In this document: positions 1 to 9,243 of the stretch, piece after piece
Position numbering within the stretch: the stretch's first letter is position 1
Layout: every line of letters begins with the position of its first letter
Assembly: GCF_018780385.1 (NCBI RefSeq)
Contig: NZ_JADMJO010000030.1
Span: 36,806 to 100,805 of the forward strand
Direction of reading: 5' to 3'
Source of the DNA: Hydrogenophaga sp.
GTDB taxonomy: Bacteria > Pseudomonadota > Gammaproteobacteria > Burkholderiales > Burkholderiaceae_C
DNA: 64,000 nt
Translations under genes and position numbers: made by a program
Notes under the pieces: generated by a model
Seen by the model: only the letters and a program-made list of their open reading frames with translations
What the model was told of the DNA's origin: nothing
Databases searched by the model: none

Positions 1-1374
1 AGCGCGCAGTGGATCGCGCTGGCCGTGTGGCTGGCGCTGCTCAGCGGCCTGCTGCAGATCGTGCTGGGTTTCGCGCGCTTCGGCTGGCTGCTCAACCTGG
101 TGAACTCACCCGTTCTGATGGCGTTCACCCAGGGCGCGGCGGTGCTCATCATGGCCTCGCAGTTGCCGGCCCTGCTTGGGCTGGGCAGCTGGGACAGCCT
201 GTCATGGCCTGTGCAGGTTCATTTGCCGTCGCTCGGCTTCGGTCTGGGCAGTCTCGCCGCACTCGTGCTGGCGCGCCGCTGGCGCCCGGGCTTTCCCACC
301 GTGCTGGCGGTGGTGGGGGCCAGCGCCGGCATCAGCTACGCGCTGGGCTTCGAGGCCGCGGGTGGCACGGTGATCGGCTCGCTGCCGCAGGGCCTGCCCA
401 TGCCCTATGTGCCCACCTGGCCAGGCTGGAGCGTGCTCGGCCAGCTGGTGCTGCCCACGCTGGTGATCACGCTGGTGAGTTTTCTGGAGACGGCGTCCAG
501 CGCCAAGGTCGACAGCGGGCAGCGCGGCCAGCGCTGGGACCAGGACCAGGACCTGATTGGCCAGGGGCTGGCCAAGCTGGCCTCGGGGTTCTGCGGCGCG
601 TTCCCCACCAGTTCGTCGTTCTCGCGCTCCGCGCTCAACCTGTACGCGGGGGCCAGGACCGGCTGGGCCACCGTGTTCGCGGTGGTTGTCGTGGTGGTGG
701 CGCTGCTCGTGCTCACCCCGCTGCTGCACCACGTGCCGATGGCGGTGCTGGCGGCCATCGTGCTGGTGGCCATCCTGGGCCTCATCAAGCCGCGCGCCTT
801 CGTGCAACTGTGGACGGTTTCGCGGGTGGAGGCCGGCATCGCCGGCGTCACCTTCGCCGTGACCTTGCTGGCCGCGCCGCGCCTGTACTGGGGTGTGCTC
901 GCGGGCGTGCTGATGGCACTCACCCACTTCCTCTACCTGCGGCTACACCCGCGCATCATCGAGGTCGGCCTGCACCCGGACGGCAGCCTGCGCGACCGCC
1001 ACCTGTGGCTGCTGCCACCGTTGGCGCCCGACCTCTACGCGCTGCGCATGGACGCCGCACTCGATTTCGCCACCGCCAATGGTTTCGAGCGTGCGGTGGC
1101 TGAGCACATCGCGACCCATCCCGGCACCCGCCACGTGATGTGGATCGCGCACCCGATCAACTGGATCGACGCCACCGGTGCCGAGGCCTTCGGCCGTTTG
1201 CGCGAGCACCTGGACGACCTGCACATCGAGCTGCATCTGGTGGGTATCAAACTGCCGGTGGAAGAGGTGCTCAAGCGGGCCGGCTACCTGGACGCAGGCC
1301 CGCGGCTGCACCTCTACCGCACCGAAGCCGAGGCGCTGCGCGCCACGCAGGTGTTGTTCAGCGCAGTGAACTGA
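1..1374 (+). CDS. SulP-family sulfate/anion transporter with C-terminal STAS domain (5' truncated by window edge)
   Basis: Open frame runs into window start; many hydrophobic TM segments (LVNSPVLMAFTQGAAVLIM, FCGAFPTSSSFSRSALN), STAS-like C-terminus (WIDATGAEAFGRLREHL). Confidence 0.9.
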   Translation, partial: SAQWIALAVWLALLSGLLQIVLGFARFGWLLNLVNSPVLMAFTQGAAVLIMASQLPALLGLGSWDSLSWPVQVHLPSLGFGLGSLAALVLARRWRPGFPTVLAVVGASAGISYALGFEAAGGTVIGSLPQGLPMPYVPTWPGWSVLGQLVLPTLVITLVSFLETASSAKVDSGQRGQRWDQDQDLIGQGLAKLASGFCGAFPTSSSFSRSALNLYAGARTGWATVFAVVVVVVALLVLTPLLHHVPMAVLAAIVLVAILGLIKPRAFVQLWTVSRVEAGIAGVTFAVTLLAAPRLYWGVLAGVLMALTHFLYLRLHPRIIEVGLHPDGSLRDRHLWLLPPLAPDLYALRMDAALDFATANGFERAVAEHIATHPGTRHVMWIAHPINWIDATGAEAFGRLREHLDDLHIELHLVGIKLPVEEVLKRAGYLDAGPRLHLYRTEAEALRATQVLFSAVN

Positions 1375-1477
1375 GCGTCCTGCCCGGCCAACGGGGTCAA
1401 GAAACGCACGGTTCCCGCCGATATCTCAGTAGACCCCCGTTGTTGCCCTGCACGTTGGGGTCCAATATGAACTGTTG

Positions 1478-1495
1478 CCGTGAGCATGCTCACGG
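1478..1495. promoter_or_regulatory. Perfect 18-bp palindrome CCGTGAGCATGCTCACGG upstream of the response regulator
   Basis: Direct reading; located ~100 bp upstream of the ATG at 1595. Confidence 0.5.
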
Positions 1496-1594
1496 TGGTG
1501 TCAGCCGGGATCAAGTCCCCGCGGCGAACATGGCGCGGCGTGCCCCGCGCACAGCAATATCAGGGTTGAAAAAAGTGTGCTTTCTGGAGCCCTG

Positions 1595-1987
1595 ATGAGC
1601 TGCCGCGTGTTGATGGTTGACGACAACGAGAACGACCTGCTGTTCACCCGCATCGCCTTGCAGCGCTGCGGAGTCGACTACGAGGTTCGCACGTTCGAGC
1701 GGGCGCAAGAGGCGCTCAGCCTGCTGGCCACCGATCCCGCGCACGGCATCGACCTCATCCTGCTGGACATCAACATGCCCGTCATGAACGGTTTCGGCTT
1801 CCTGCGGGCCTTTGAAGCCTTGCCAGCCAGGCAGCGGGGTCACGCCGTGGTGGTGATGCTCTCGTCGTCGTCCGACCCGGCGGACCGCGCTCGCGCCGCG
1901 GGCCATGCCTGCGTCCGGGGATTCATGAATAAACCGTTGGACAAGGCGGCAGCCGCCCAACTGATCCATCTGGTCCGCGCACCATGA
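1595..1987 (+). CDS. Stand-alone response regulator (REC domain only)
   Basis: MSCRVLMVDDNENDLLFTRIAL...DLILLDINMPVMNGF...NKPLDKAA; ATG at 1595 after GGAG; no output domain. Confidence 0.9.
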   Translation: MSCRVLMVDDNENDLLFTRIALQRCGVDYEVRTFERAQEALSLLATDPAHGIDLILLDINMPVMNGFGFLRAFEALPARQRGHAVVVMLSSSSDPADRARAAGHACVRGFMNKPLDKAAAAQLIHLVRAP

Positions 1988-4900
1988 CACCCGGCCAGAC
2001 CAGCCGCCGATGGGCGCTGGCACTGTGGTGCGCCGGTGTGCTGCTCAGCGCCCTGCTCGCCGCACAGGTGCAGCGCGACAACCACCGGCTGTTGACGGAA
2101 CACACCAGCGCCGCCGCCGATGCGTTGAGCGCGGCGATCCAGGAGCGCTTCAAGCTTTACGAGTACGGCTTGCGAGGTGCTCGCGGAGCGGTGGCCGCCA
2201 GCGGCGGAGACAGCGTCACGCGCGACCAGTTCAAGGCCTATGTGAACAGCCGTGAAACCCGGGAGTTTCCCGGCGCACGCGGCTTCGGCTTCATCCGGTG
2301 GGTACCGCGGGCCAACGAGGCCGCGTTCGTGGCCCGCGCACGCAGCGAGGGCGCTGCCGACTTCAGCATTCGCGAGCTGGCACCGCACGCGCACGACCGC
2401 TTCGTCATCCAGTACATCTATCCCGAGGACACCAACCAGGGCGCCACCGGTCTGGACATCGCCTCGGAGCCTAACCGCCACGCGGCCGCTCTGGCCGCCG
2501 CGCGTGAGGCTCAGGCCAGGCTCACCGCGCCGACCACCCTGGTGCAGGCCAGCGGGCAGGCGCGCCGTGGATTCCTGTTGCTGCTGCCGGTGTACCGCGA
2601 CCTCCAGCCCAACCCGGCGCCGGCGGCCCGGGAGGCGGCCACGCTGGGCTGGACCTACGCGCCACTGCTGGTGGACGAGGTGCTGGCCGACGTGGCGCCC
2701 CAGCTGCGCACGGTGGCGATCTCTCTGACCGACGGTGCCGAGCAGGTGCCCTTTTTCGAATCACAAGATGCGTTCCGCTCGGACGTGGAGGTCGTTCGCC
2801 CGCTGGACGTGCAGGGCCGCCAGTGGGTGATGCGCGTTATCCCGCTGCCCGCTCTGATCGCTTCGGCCCGGACAGGCTCACCTGTCTCGACCCTGCTGGC
2901 GGGCGTGGCCCTGAGCAGCTTGCTGGCCGTGGTTCTGGCCTTGCTGCTGGAGCACCGCTGGCTCGCGCGCGAGCACACACCCCCGGCGGTGATGGGGCAC
3001 TCTCGCGGCCAGCCCGTGCATCTGGCAGCGTTCCTGCGCAGCCGACTCGCCCTGCGCGCCGGCCTGGGTTTTGCCGTGGTGCTCGCGCTGCTGGTCACCA
3101 ACGAGTACTTCCATCAGCTCAAGGCACAGCGCCAGCAAGCCGAACTGTCGCTGCAGGGCGCCGTGGACTCGGTGGCCCGCACCGCCGAAAGCAAGTACGC
3201 CGAGCGGCGGCGCAGCGTGCTGTTTCTGGCCAACACGCCACCGGTCAAGGGCCTGGTTCGGGCCCTGCAGCAAGGTGGTGTGGATGCGCAGGAGGTGTCC
3301 ACCGCGGCGCTGTGGCAGCGTCGCATGGAGCAGATCTTCACCGCCTACCTGGCCGCCACGCCCGAGGTGTTCATGGTGCGCTTCGTTGGCGCCACCCATG
3401 AAGGTCAGGAAATCGTGCGGGTGGCTCGCCAAGACGGCCACATCGTCGTGGCACCGCCCGGGCACCTGCAACGCAAGGGCGACACGCCATACATGCGAGA
3501 GGCGCTGCGCCTGGGTGATGGCAATGTCTTCGTGTCGGAGGTGAACCTCAAACGGGAATACGGCCCGGTGGATCTGCCGCACCAACCCACCATCCGTTAC
3601 GCCACGCCGGTGTATGACCCTCAGGGTCGGGTGTTTGGCGCGATCGTGATCAACGTGGATCTGACCGGGCGACTGGGTGTGCTGCCGGCCGGGGCGGGCC
3701 CCAGGCCAGAGATCTACGTGACCAATGCACAAGGGGATTTTGTGGCTCACCCCGATCCAGCGATGACCTTTGGCTTCAATCTGGGCCAGCGCCACCTGTG
3801 GACCGACAGTTTCAAGCCAGCCACGGCGCCTGATGCCCACAGCGGGGATCGTGTCACCTGGTGGACCGGCCCGGAAGGGCTGGTGATGGCCGCGCAAGCC
3901 AGCGTGATCGGAAACCCCGATTCATCCATCGGCATCCTGCACTACAGGGCCACCCGCCTGGAGAGCGATCTGAAAGCGGCGGCACGGGTCAGCGCGCGTG
4001 GGGGCGTGCTGCCCATGCTGGCCGCGGGCCTCGTGGGGGCATTCATGCTCTACCTGTACTGGGTGGGCGTGCAGCGCCGGTTTCAGGCGCGCGAGGATCG
4101 CCTGCAGCTCGCCGCCATCGTCGACCAGTCCCCCGATGCCATCGTGGGACTGGACACCGAGGGCCGTGTGACATCGTGGAACCGCGGCGCGCAGCGGCTC
4201 TTTGGCTACACCGCGAAGGAAGCCATCGGGCAGGGGCTGGACGCGCTCACCATGCCGCCGGGTCAACCGAGCGACGAGGTGCGGGCGATCGGTACCATGC
4301 CCAACCCGGGCGATGCGCCCCCGATGGAACTGTGGCGCCACACCAGCACCGGCCAGGCCGTGCTGGTGGCCATGACCCTCTTCCGACTGGAGGACGATGC
4401 AGGCGCGCCGATGGGCGCGTCGGTCATCGTGCGCGACATCACCTCAGAGCGCGCGGCGCAGCGCAAGGTGGTGGAGCTCAAGGAGGGTCTGGAGAGGCAA
4501 GTGATGGACCGCACCGCCGCCCTGGTCGAGGAGCACGAGCGGCTGGACAACATCCTGCGCGGCACCGACGCCGGCACCTGGGAATGGAACGTGCAGACCG
4601 GGGAGCTGCGCGTCAACGAGCGCTGGGCCAGCATCATCGGCTACCGCATCAACGAGCTTGAGCCGCTGTCCGTGGACCGGTGGTTTGAGCGACTTCACCC
4701 CGGCGATACAACGCTCACCCAAGGGATGCTGCAGGGACACTTCAGCGGCGCCTTCGACATGTACGAATGTGAGGTGCGCGCGCGCCACCGGGACGGTCAC
4801 TGGGTCTGGGTGCTCGATCGTGGCCAGGTGCGCAGCTGGACCGCCGATGGACAGCCCGAGTGGATGTACGGCACACACCAGGACATCACCGCGAACAAGC

Positions 4901-7122
4901 AGGCGCAGGAGAACACCGCCCGCAGCGAGGCCTTGTTGCGCGGCGCGATCGACGCGGTCGACGAAGCTTTCGTGCTGTTTGATCCCGACGACCGGCTGGT
5001 CTTCTGCAATGAGAAGTACCGCCAGATTGCCCCCCGGGTGGCTCACCTCATGGTGCCGGGCAGTCGGTTCGAAGACATCCTGCGCGCCAGCGCCGCGCTG
5101 GGCGAACACCAGGGCACGAGTGGACATGAAGAGGACTGGGTGGCCGAGCGCATGGCGGCCCACCGCTCCGGCGACACCGAGTTGCTGCAGCAGCTCACCA
5201 ATGGCCGCACGCTGCGCATGGTCGAGCGCCGCATGCCCGATGGTCACACGGTGGGTTTCCGCATCGACATCACCGACCTCGTGCAGGCCAAGGAACAGGC
5301 GCAGGAAGCCTCGCGCATCAAGGGCGAATTTCTGGCCAACATGAGCCACGAAATCCGCACGCCGCTCAACGCCATGATCGGCATGACCCACCTGCTGGGC
5401 GACACACCGCTCACCCCGTACCAGACGCAGCTGCTGTCGAAGTCGCGGGTGGCCAGCCGCTCGCTGCTGGGCCTGGTCAACGACGTGCTCGACCTGGCCA
5501 AGATCGAGGCCGGGGGCTTCGACCTGGACCTGAAGCCCTTCAGCCCACAAGACATGCTGGGCGAGATGGACGCGCTGTTCCGCCCCCAGGCCGAGGCCGC
5601 CGGCATCCGCTACCTGATCACGGTGGCACACGACGTGCCGCGCGTGCTGCTGGGCGACGCCCTGCGCGTGCGGCAGATCTTCACCAACCTCATTGGCAAC
5701 GCGCTGAAATTCACGCAGGCGGGCAACGTGTGGGTGACGCTGGAAACCGTGTCGATGGACGACAGCCAGGTGCGCCTGCGCAGCACCGTGCGCGACACCG
5801 GCACCGGCATCGATGCCGACACCCAGTCCCGGCTGTTCACGCCGTTCACCCAGGCCGACACCTCCTCCACCCGCCGCTTCAGCGGCACCGGCCTGGGCCT
5901 GTCGATCGTGCGCAAGCTCACCGAGATGATGGGCGGCGAGGTGGGTTTGCGCAGCGAAGCCGGACGCGGCAGCGAGTTCTGGTTCGAGCTGGTGTTGCAG
6001 CGCCCTTCGGCCACCACGCTGCTGGCCCTGGGCACCGCCGCGCGCGACAACGGGGTGCGCCTGGAGGCACCGGGTCAGGCGCTGCGCCACCTCAACCTGC
6101 TGCTGGTGGACGACAGCGAGATCAACCTGGAGGTGGCCTCGGGCCTGCTCGCACGCGAAGGTGCCCGCGTGTGCCTGGCGCGCACCGGGCGCGAGGCCCT
6201 GGAGGCGATACGCGCCACACCCCAGGCCTTCGACGCGGTGCTGATGGACCTGCAGATGCCCGAGATGGACGGTCTGGAGGCCACGCGGCGCGTGCGCGGC
6301 GAGCTCGGCCTGATGAATCTGCCCGTGATTGCGCTGACGGCGGGCGCGCTCGCCGAAGAACGCCAGCACGCCATGGAGGCCGGCATGAGCGGCTTCCTCA
6401 CCAAACCGCTGGACCCCGAGCGGCTGGTGCGCATGGTGCGCGAGTGCGTCGACCAGGCGAGCGCAAACCCATCCCATGTACCCGATCCACCGGACGTGCC
6501 CACGGCGGTTGCACCACCGGCCGGCGCCTGGCCGCAGATCCCCGGCCTGGACGGCGCGCTGGCCCATCAACGGTTGGGGGGCGACCTGGAGCTGTGGCTG
6601 AAGTCGCTCCAACGCCTGCAGGACGAGTTCGGCGACCTCGCGATGCGCGCCCTCACCCTGCCCGACGCCGGCACCGAGCGCCAGACACTCGCCGCGCGGC
6701 TGCACAAGCTGCGGGGCAGCGCCGGGACGCTGGGCGCCACCGAGCTGATGCAGCTCGCCCAGGCACTGGAGACCGGTCTGATCGACGACCGGCCCCCCGC
6801 GCAGCTCGACGCACGGTGGCGCGCGCTGCAGAACGCGCTGGAGGCCCTGCGCCGCCACAGCGAACCGGTGTTGAAGGCCGCTCGCAGCGCTGCACCGAGC
6901 AACCCGCCCGCGATGCCCTCAGAAGCTGCCGAGGCCGACCTCCCGCATTTTCTGGAGTTGCTGCAGCGCCAGGACCTCGACGCCCTGGCCTGGTGGAAGC
7001 TGCACGCCAGCGGGCTGAAGGTCCGCCTGGGCGCGGCCACCGTTGAACGCGTGGGACACTGGCTCGACGAGCTCGATTTCGCGAGTGCCAGTGCCGCCCT
7101 GACCGAGGAACTTCCGCCATGA
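1984..7122 (+). CDS. Hybrid sensor histidine kinase: CHASE, second periplasmic Cache-like sensor, PAS repeats, HisKA, HATPase, REC, HPt
   Basis: 1712 aa; CHASE-like N-terminus (FKLYEYGLRGARGAV..GARGFGFIRWV), Cache-like RYATPVYDPQGRVFGAIVINVDL, H-box FLANMSHEIRTPLNAMIG, REC VLMDLQMPEMDGLEA, HPt HKLRGSAGTLGA. Confidence 0.9.
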   Translation: MTPGQTSRRWALALWCAGVLLSALLAAQVQRDNHRLLTEHTSAAADALSAAIQERFKLYEYGLRGARGAVAASGGDSVTRDQFKAYVNSRETREFPGARGFGFIRWVPRANEAAFVARARSEGAADFSIRELAPHAHDRFVIQYIYPEDTNQGATGLDIASEPNRHAAALAAAREAQARLTAPTTLVQASGQARRGFLLLLPVYRDLQPNPAPAAREAATLGWTYAPLLVDEVLADVAPQLRTVAISLTDGAEQVPFFESQDAFRSDVEVVRPLDVQGRQWVMRVIPLPALIASARTGSPVSTLLAGVALSSLLAVVLALLLEHRWLAREHTPPAVMGHSRGQPVHLAAFLRSRLALRAGLGFAVVLALLVTNEYFHQLKAQRQQAELSLQGAVDSVARTAESKYAERRRSVLFLANTPPVKGLVRALQQGGVDAQEVSTAALWQRRMEQIFTAYLAATPEVFMVRFVGATHEGQEIVRVARQDGHIVVAPPGHLQRKGDTPYMREALRLGDGNVFVSEVNLKREYGPVDLPHQPTIRYATPVYDPQGRVFGAIVINVDLTGRLGVLPAGAGPRPEIYVTNAQGDFVAHPDPAMTFGFNLGQRHLWTDSFKPATAPDAHSGDRVTWWTGPEGLVMAAQASVIGNPDSSIGILHYRATRLESDLKAAARVSARGGVLPMLAAGLVGAFMLYLYWVGVQRRFQAREDRLQLAAIVDQSPDAIVGLDTEGRVTSWNRGAQRLFGYTAKEAIGQGLDALTMPPGQPSDEVRAIGTMPNPGDAPPMELWRHTSTGQAVLVAMTLFRLEDDAGAPMGASVIVRDITSERAAQRKVVELKEGLERQVMDRTAALVEEHERLDNILRGTDAGTWEWNVQTGELRVNERWASIIGYRINELEPLSVDRWFERLHPGDTTLTQGMLQGHFSGAFDMYECEVRARHRDGHWVWVLDRGQVRSWTADGQPEWMYGTHQDITANKQAQENTARSEALLRGAIDAVDEAFVLFDPDDRLVFCNEKYRQIAPRVAHLMVPGSRFEDILRASAALGEHQGTSGHEEDWVAERMAAHRSGDTELLQQLTNGRTLRMVERRMPDGHTVGFRIDITDLVQAKEQAQEASRIKGEFLANMSHEIRTPLNAMIGMTHLLGDTPLTPYQTQLLSKSRVASRSLLGLVNDVLDLAKIEAGGFDLDLKPFSPQDMLGEMDALFRPQAEAAGIRYLITVAHDVPRVLLGDALRVRQIFTNLIGNALKFTQAGNVWVTLETVSMDDSQVRLRSTVRDTGTGIDADTQSRLFTPFTQADTSSTRRFSGTGLGLSIVRKLTEMMGGEVGLRSEAGRGSEFWFELVLQRPSATTLLALGTAARDNGVRLEAPGQALRHLNLLLVDDSEINLEVASGLLAREGARVCLARTGREALEAIRATPQAFDAVLMDLQMPEMDGLEATRRVRGELGLMNLPVIALTAGALAEERQHAMEAGMSGFLTKPLDPERLVRMVRECVDQASANPSHVPDPPDVPTAVAPPAGAWPQIPGLDGALAHQRLGGDLELWLKSLQRLQDEFGDLAMRALTLPDAGTERQTLAARLHKLRGSAGTLGATELMQLAQALETGLIDDRPPAQLDARWRALQNALEALRRHSEPVLKAARSAAPSNPPAMPSEAAEADLPHFLELLQRQDLDALAWWKLHASGLKVRLGAATVERVGHWLDELDFASASAALTEELPP

Positions 7123-8327
7123 CCCGCCCCGCCACCGGGCTTGAGACCACCGCCGCGCCGCCGCTGCTGCCCGACATCCTGATCGTCGACGACGATCCGG
7201 GGATGGTGCAGGCGCTGGCGCGGGTGATCCGCCCGCTGGGGCGTCTGCGCTTTGCCACCCAGGGCCTGGATGCGCTGCGGCTGATGGCCGAGTCGCCACC
7301 CGACCTGGTGCTGCTCGATGCCCAGATGCCCGGCATGTCCGGCTTCGAGGTGCTGGAAGCCATCAAGGGCGACCCACTGCTGGCCGACATCCCGGTGATC
7401 TTCGTGACCAGCCACGCCGAAGCCACCTTCGAGCAGACCGGGCTGGAGAAGGGCGCGGCCGACTTCATTGCCAAACCGATCCGCCCGGCCATCGTGCAGG
7501 CGCGTGTGCGCACCCAGCTGCGGCTCAAGCAGGCCAACGATGCGCTCAAGCAGGTGGCCGCCACCGACCGCCTGAACCTGGCCGAGGCCCTGCTTGAACT
7601 GCGGGAGAGTCATGCCCAATTGCAGAAGACCGCCGAGGAACTGCAGCTCGCCAACGAAGGGCTGCTGCAGTTCGTGCGCATCTCGTCCCACGACCTGCGC
7701 GAGCCGCTGAACACGGTGGTGCAGTTCGTCGGGCTGGTGGAAGAAGACCACGCCGCCGACCTGCCCCCGGACACACGCCACTACCTCAAGCTGGTGCGCC
7801 ACGCGGGCGAGCGCATGCGCACCATGCTCGACGATGTGGTGCGTTATGCGCGCCTGCAGCATGGCGAGACCGAGCCGCGCACACCGGTGGCGCTGGCGCC
7901 ACTCATGGCCGAGGTCTGCGATGCCCTGGCTGCGCAGTTGGGCGCCACCGGCGCGCAGCTGCACATGGGCGATCTGCCGGTGGTCGCGGGTCACGCGAGC
8001 CTGCTCTCCCAGCTGTTCCAGAACCTGGTGACCAACGCGCTGAAGTTCATGCCGCCGGGCCGCGCGCCCCGCATCGAGATCACGGCCGAGACACACGCCG
8101 GCATGACCCTGATCACCGTGAAGGACAACGGAATCGGCATATCGCCTGAAGGCATGGACAAGCTGTTCCAGCCGTTTTCACGGCTGAACTTGCGGCGCGA
8201 ATTCGAAGGCTCGGGGCTGGGACTGGCGATCAGCCGCCAGATCGCCGAGGCTCACGGCGGCACGATCACCGTGCGATCGAAACCGGGCGAAGGCTCGGCG
8301 TTCGAGGTGCGGCTGCCGCTGGCCTGA
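7119..8327 (+). CDS. Receiver-histidine kinase (REC-HisKA-HATPase)
   Basis: REC: ILIVDDDPGMVQAL..LVLLDAQMPGMSGFEV; H-box RISSHDLREPLNTVV; HATPase GSGLGLAISRQIAEAHGG; overlaps the preceding stop by 4 bp. Confidence 0.9.
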   Translation: MTRPATGLETTAAPPLLPDILIVDDDPGMVQALARVIRPLGRLRFATQGLDALRLMAESPPDLVLLDAQMPGMSGFEVLEAIKGDPLLADIPVIFVTSHAEATFEQTGLEKGAADFIAKPIRPAIVQARVRTQLRLKQANDALKQVAATDRLNLAEALLELRESHAQLQKTAEELQLANEGLLQFVRISSHDLREPLNTVVQFVGLVEEDHAADLPPDTRHYLKLVRHAGERMRTMLDDVVRYARLQHGETEPRTPVALAPLMAEVCDALAAQLGATGAQLHMGDLPVVAGHASLLSQLFQNLVTNALKFMPPGRAPRIEITAETHAGMTLITVKDNGIGISPEGMDKLFQPFSRLNLRREFEGSGLGLAISRQIAEAHGGTITVRSKPGEGSAFEVRLPLA

Positions 8328-8347
8328 ACCTGGAGCCGGCTTCAGGC
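8322..8347. terminator. Possible bidirectional hairpin between convergent genes
   Basis: GCCTGAA...TTCAGGC inverted repeat spanning both stop codons; no U-tract. Confidence 0.35.
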
Positions 8348-9076
8348 GGCGCGATGGCGGCGCAGCGCGCCCGCGGCCAGCAAGCCCAGACCGAGCAAGG
8401 CCACCGTGCCGGGTTCGGGCACCTGGCCCACCGTCACGTTGTCGATGCCGAAGCCGTCCGCCGACGAGTTGGAGAAGATCGTGATGCCGGTGATGGCCGA
8501 CGCCGAGGTGAAGGCCAGGTAGAACACGCGGCCGTTGCTCAAGCCACCGCCGAAGATGTCGTCGAAGCTGATCGTGCCGAGGTCGCTGTTGACCTCGAGG
8601 TCGTAGCGCCCTCCCGCATCGTTGGCATCGGTGAGGAAGAAGCCGATGCTGTTGACGTTGTCCAGCGGGCTGAAGGTGAAGATGCGCGCGTCGAAGCTGT
8701 CGAGCCACCGGGTGCCGCCCGGGGTGGTGTTGAAGCGGCCACCAAACGGCGAGTTCGTGCTGTTGAGGATGGCCGCACCCGCAGCGCAACCGCCCAGCTT
8801 GCCCACGCATGCACCACCCGAACCCGCCCAGTCCATGGAAAAGCTGCCCACGCTGGCCGACTCCAGCGGCTTGCCCTGGCTGCCGGCGACAAAGCCCTCG
8901 AAGGTCTCGGTGCTGCGGTGGGTGCCCAGCGAAGCCAGGAACGCCGTCTCTGCGGCACGGCTGGCCAACAGGCCTTCAGCACTGACGGTGAAGGTCACCG
9001 CAGCGGCCTGGGCGGCGCCCGCGAACAACAGGGCGCTGACCGCGCAAAGAGCGAAGGATTTGAACTGGCTGAACAT
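8342..9076 (-). CDS. PEP-CTERM sorting domain protein
   Basis: N-terminal signal peptide (MFSQFKSFALCAVSALLFAGAAQAA) and C-terminal VPEPGTVALLGLGLLAAGALRRHRAA. Confidence 0.93.
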   Translation of the reverse strand: MFSQFKSFALCAVSALLFAGAAQAAAVTFTVSAEGLLASRAAETAFLASLGTHRSTETFEGFVAGSQGKPLESASVGSFSMDWAGSGGACVGKLGGCAAGAAILNSTNSPFGGRFNTTPGGTRWLDSFDARIFTFSPLDNVNSIGFFLTDANDAGGRYDLEVNSDLGTISFDDIFGGGLSNGRVFYLAFTSASAITGITIFSNSSADGFGIDNVTVGQVPEPGTVALLGLGLLAAGALRRHRAA

Positions 9077-9124
9077 GGCGACTTTCGGGAAATGACATGC
9101 GGATGGGTACTCTGCACCGTATGC

Positions 9125-9141
9125 AGCACCGATCGTGCCAG
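9125..9141 (-). promoter_or_regulatory. Sigma54-like -24/-12 promoter for the PEP-CTERM gene
   Basis: Reverse strand reads CTGGCACGATCGGTGCT versus consensus YTGGCACGRNNNTTGCW; GG-N10-GC spacing; ~50 bp upstream of ATG. Confidence 0.6.
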
Positions 9142-9243
9142 CCTTGCCCGAGCGCTCAGAAACAATAACTTACACGCGTTGACAATCTGAAACCTGTCAG
9201 GGTTGTCAATTATTCCGACAGTTCGAGGCAGTGCGGGATCTGG

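Noticed and set aside
4444-6858. 804-aa - strand ORF
   Set aside because: Antisense to the 1712-aa kinase; no recognisable motifs, low-complexity shadow composition.
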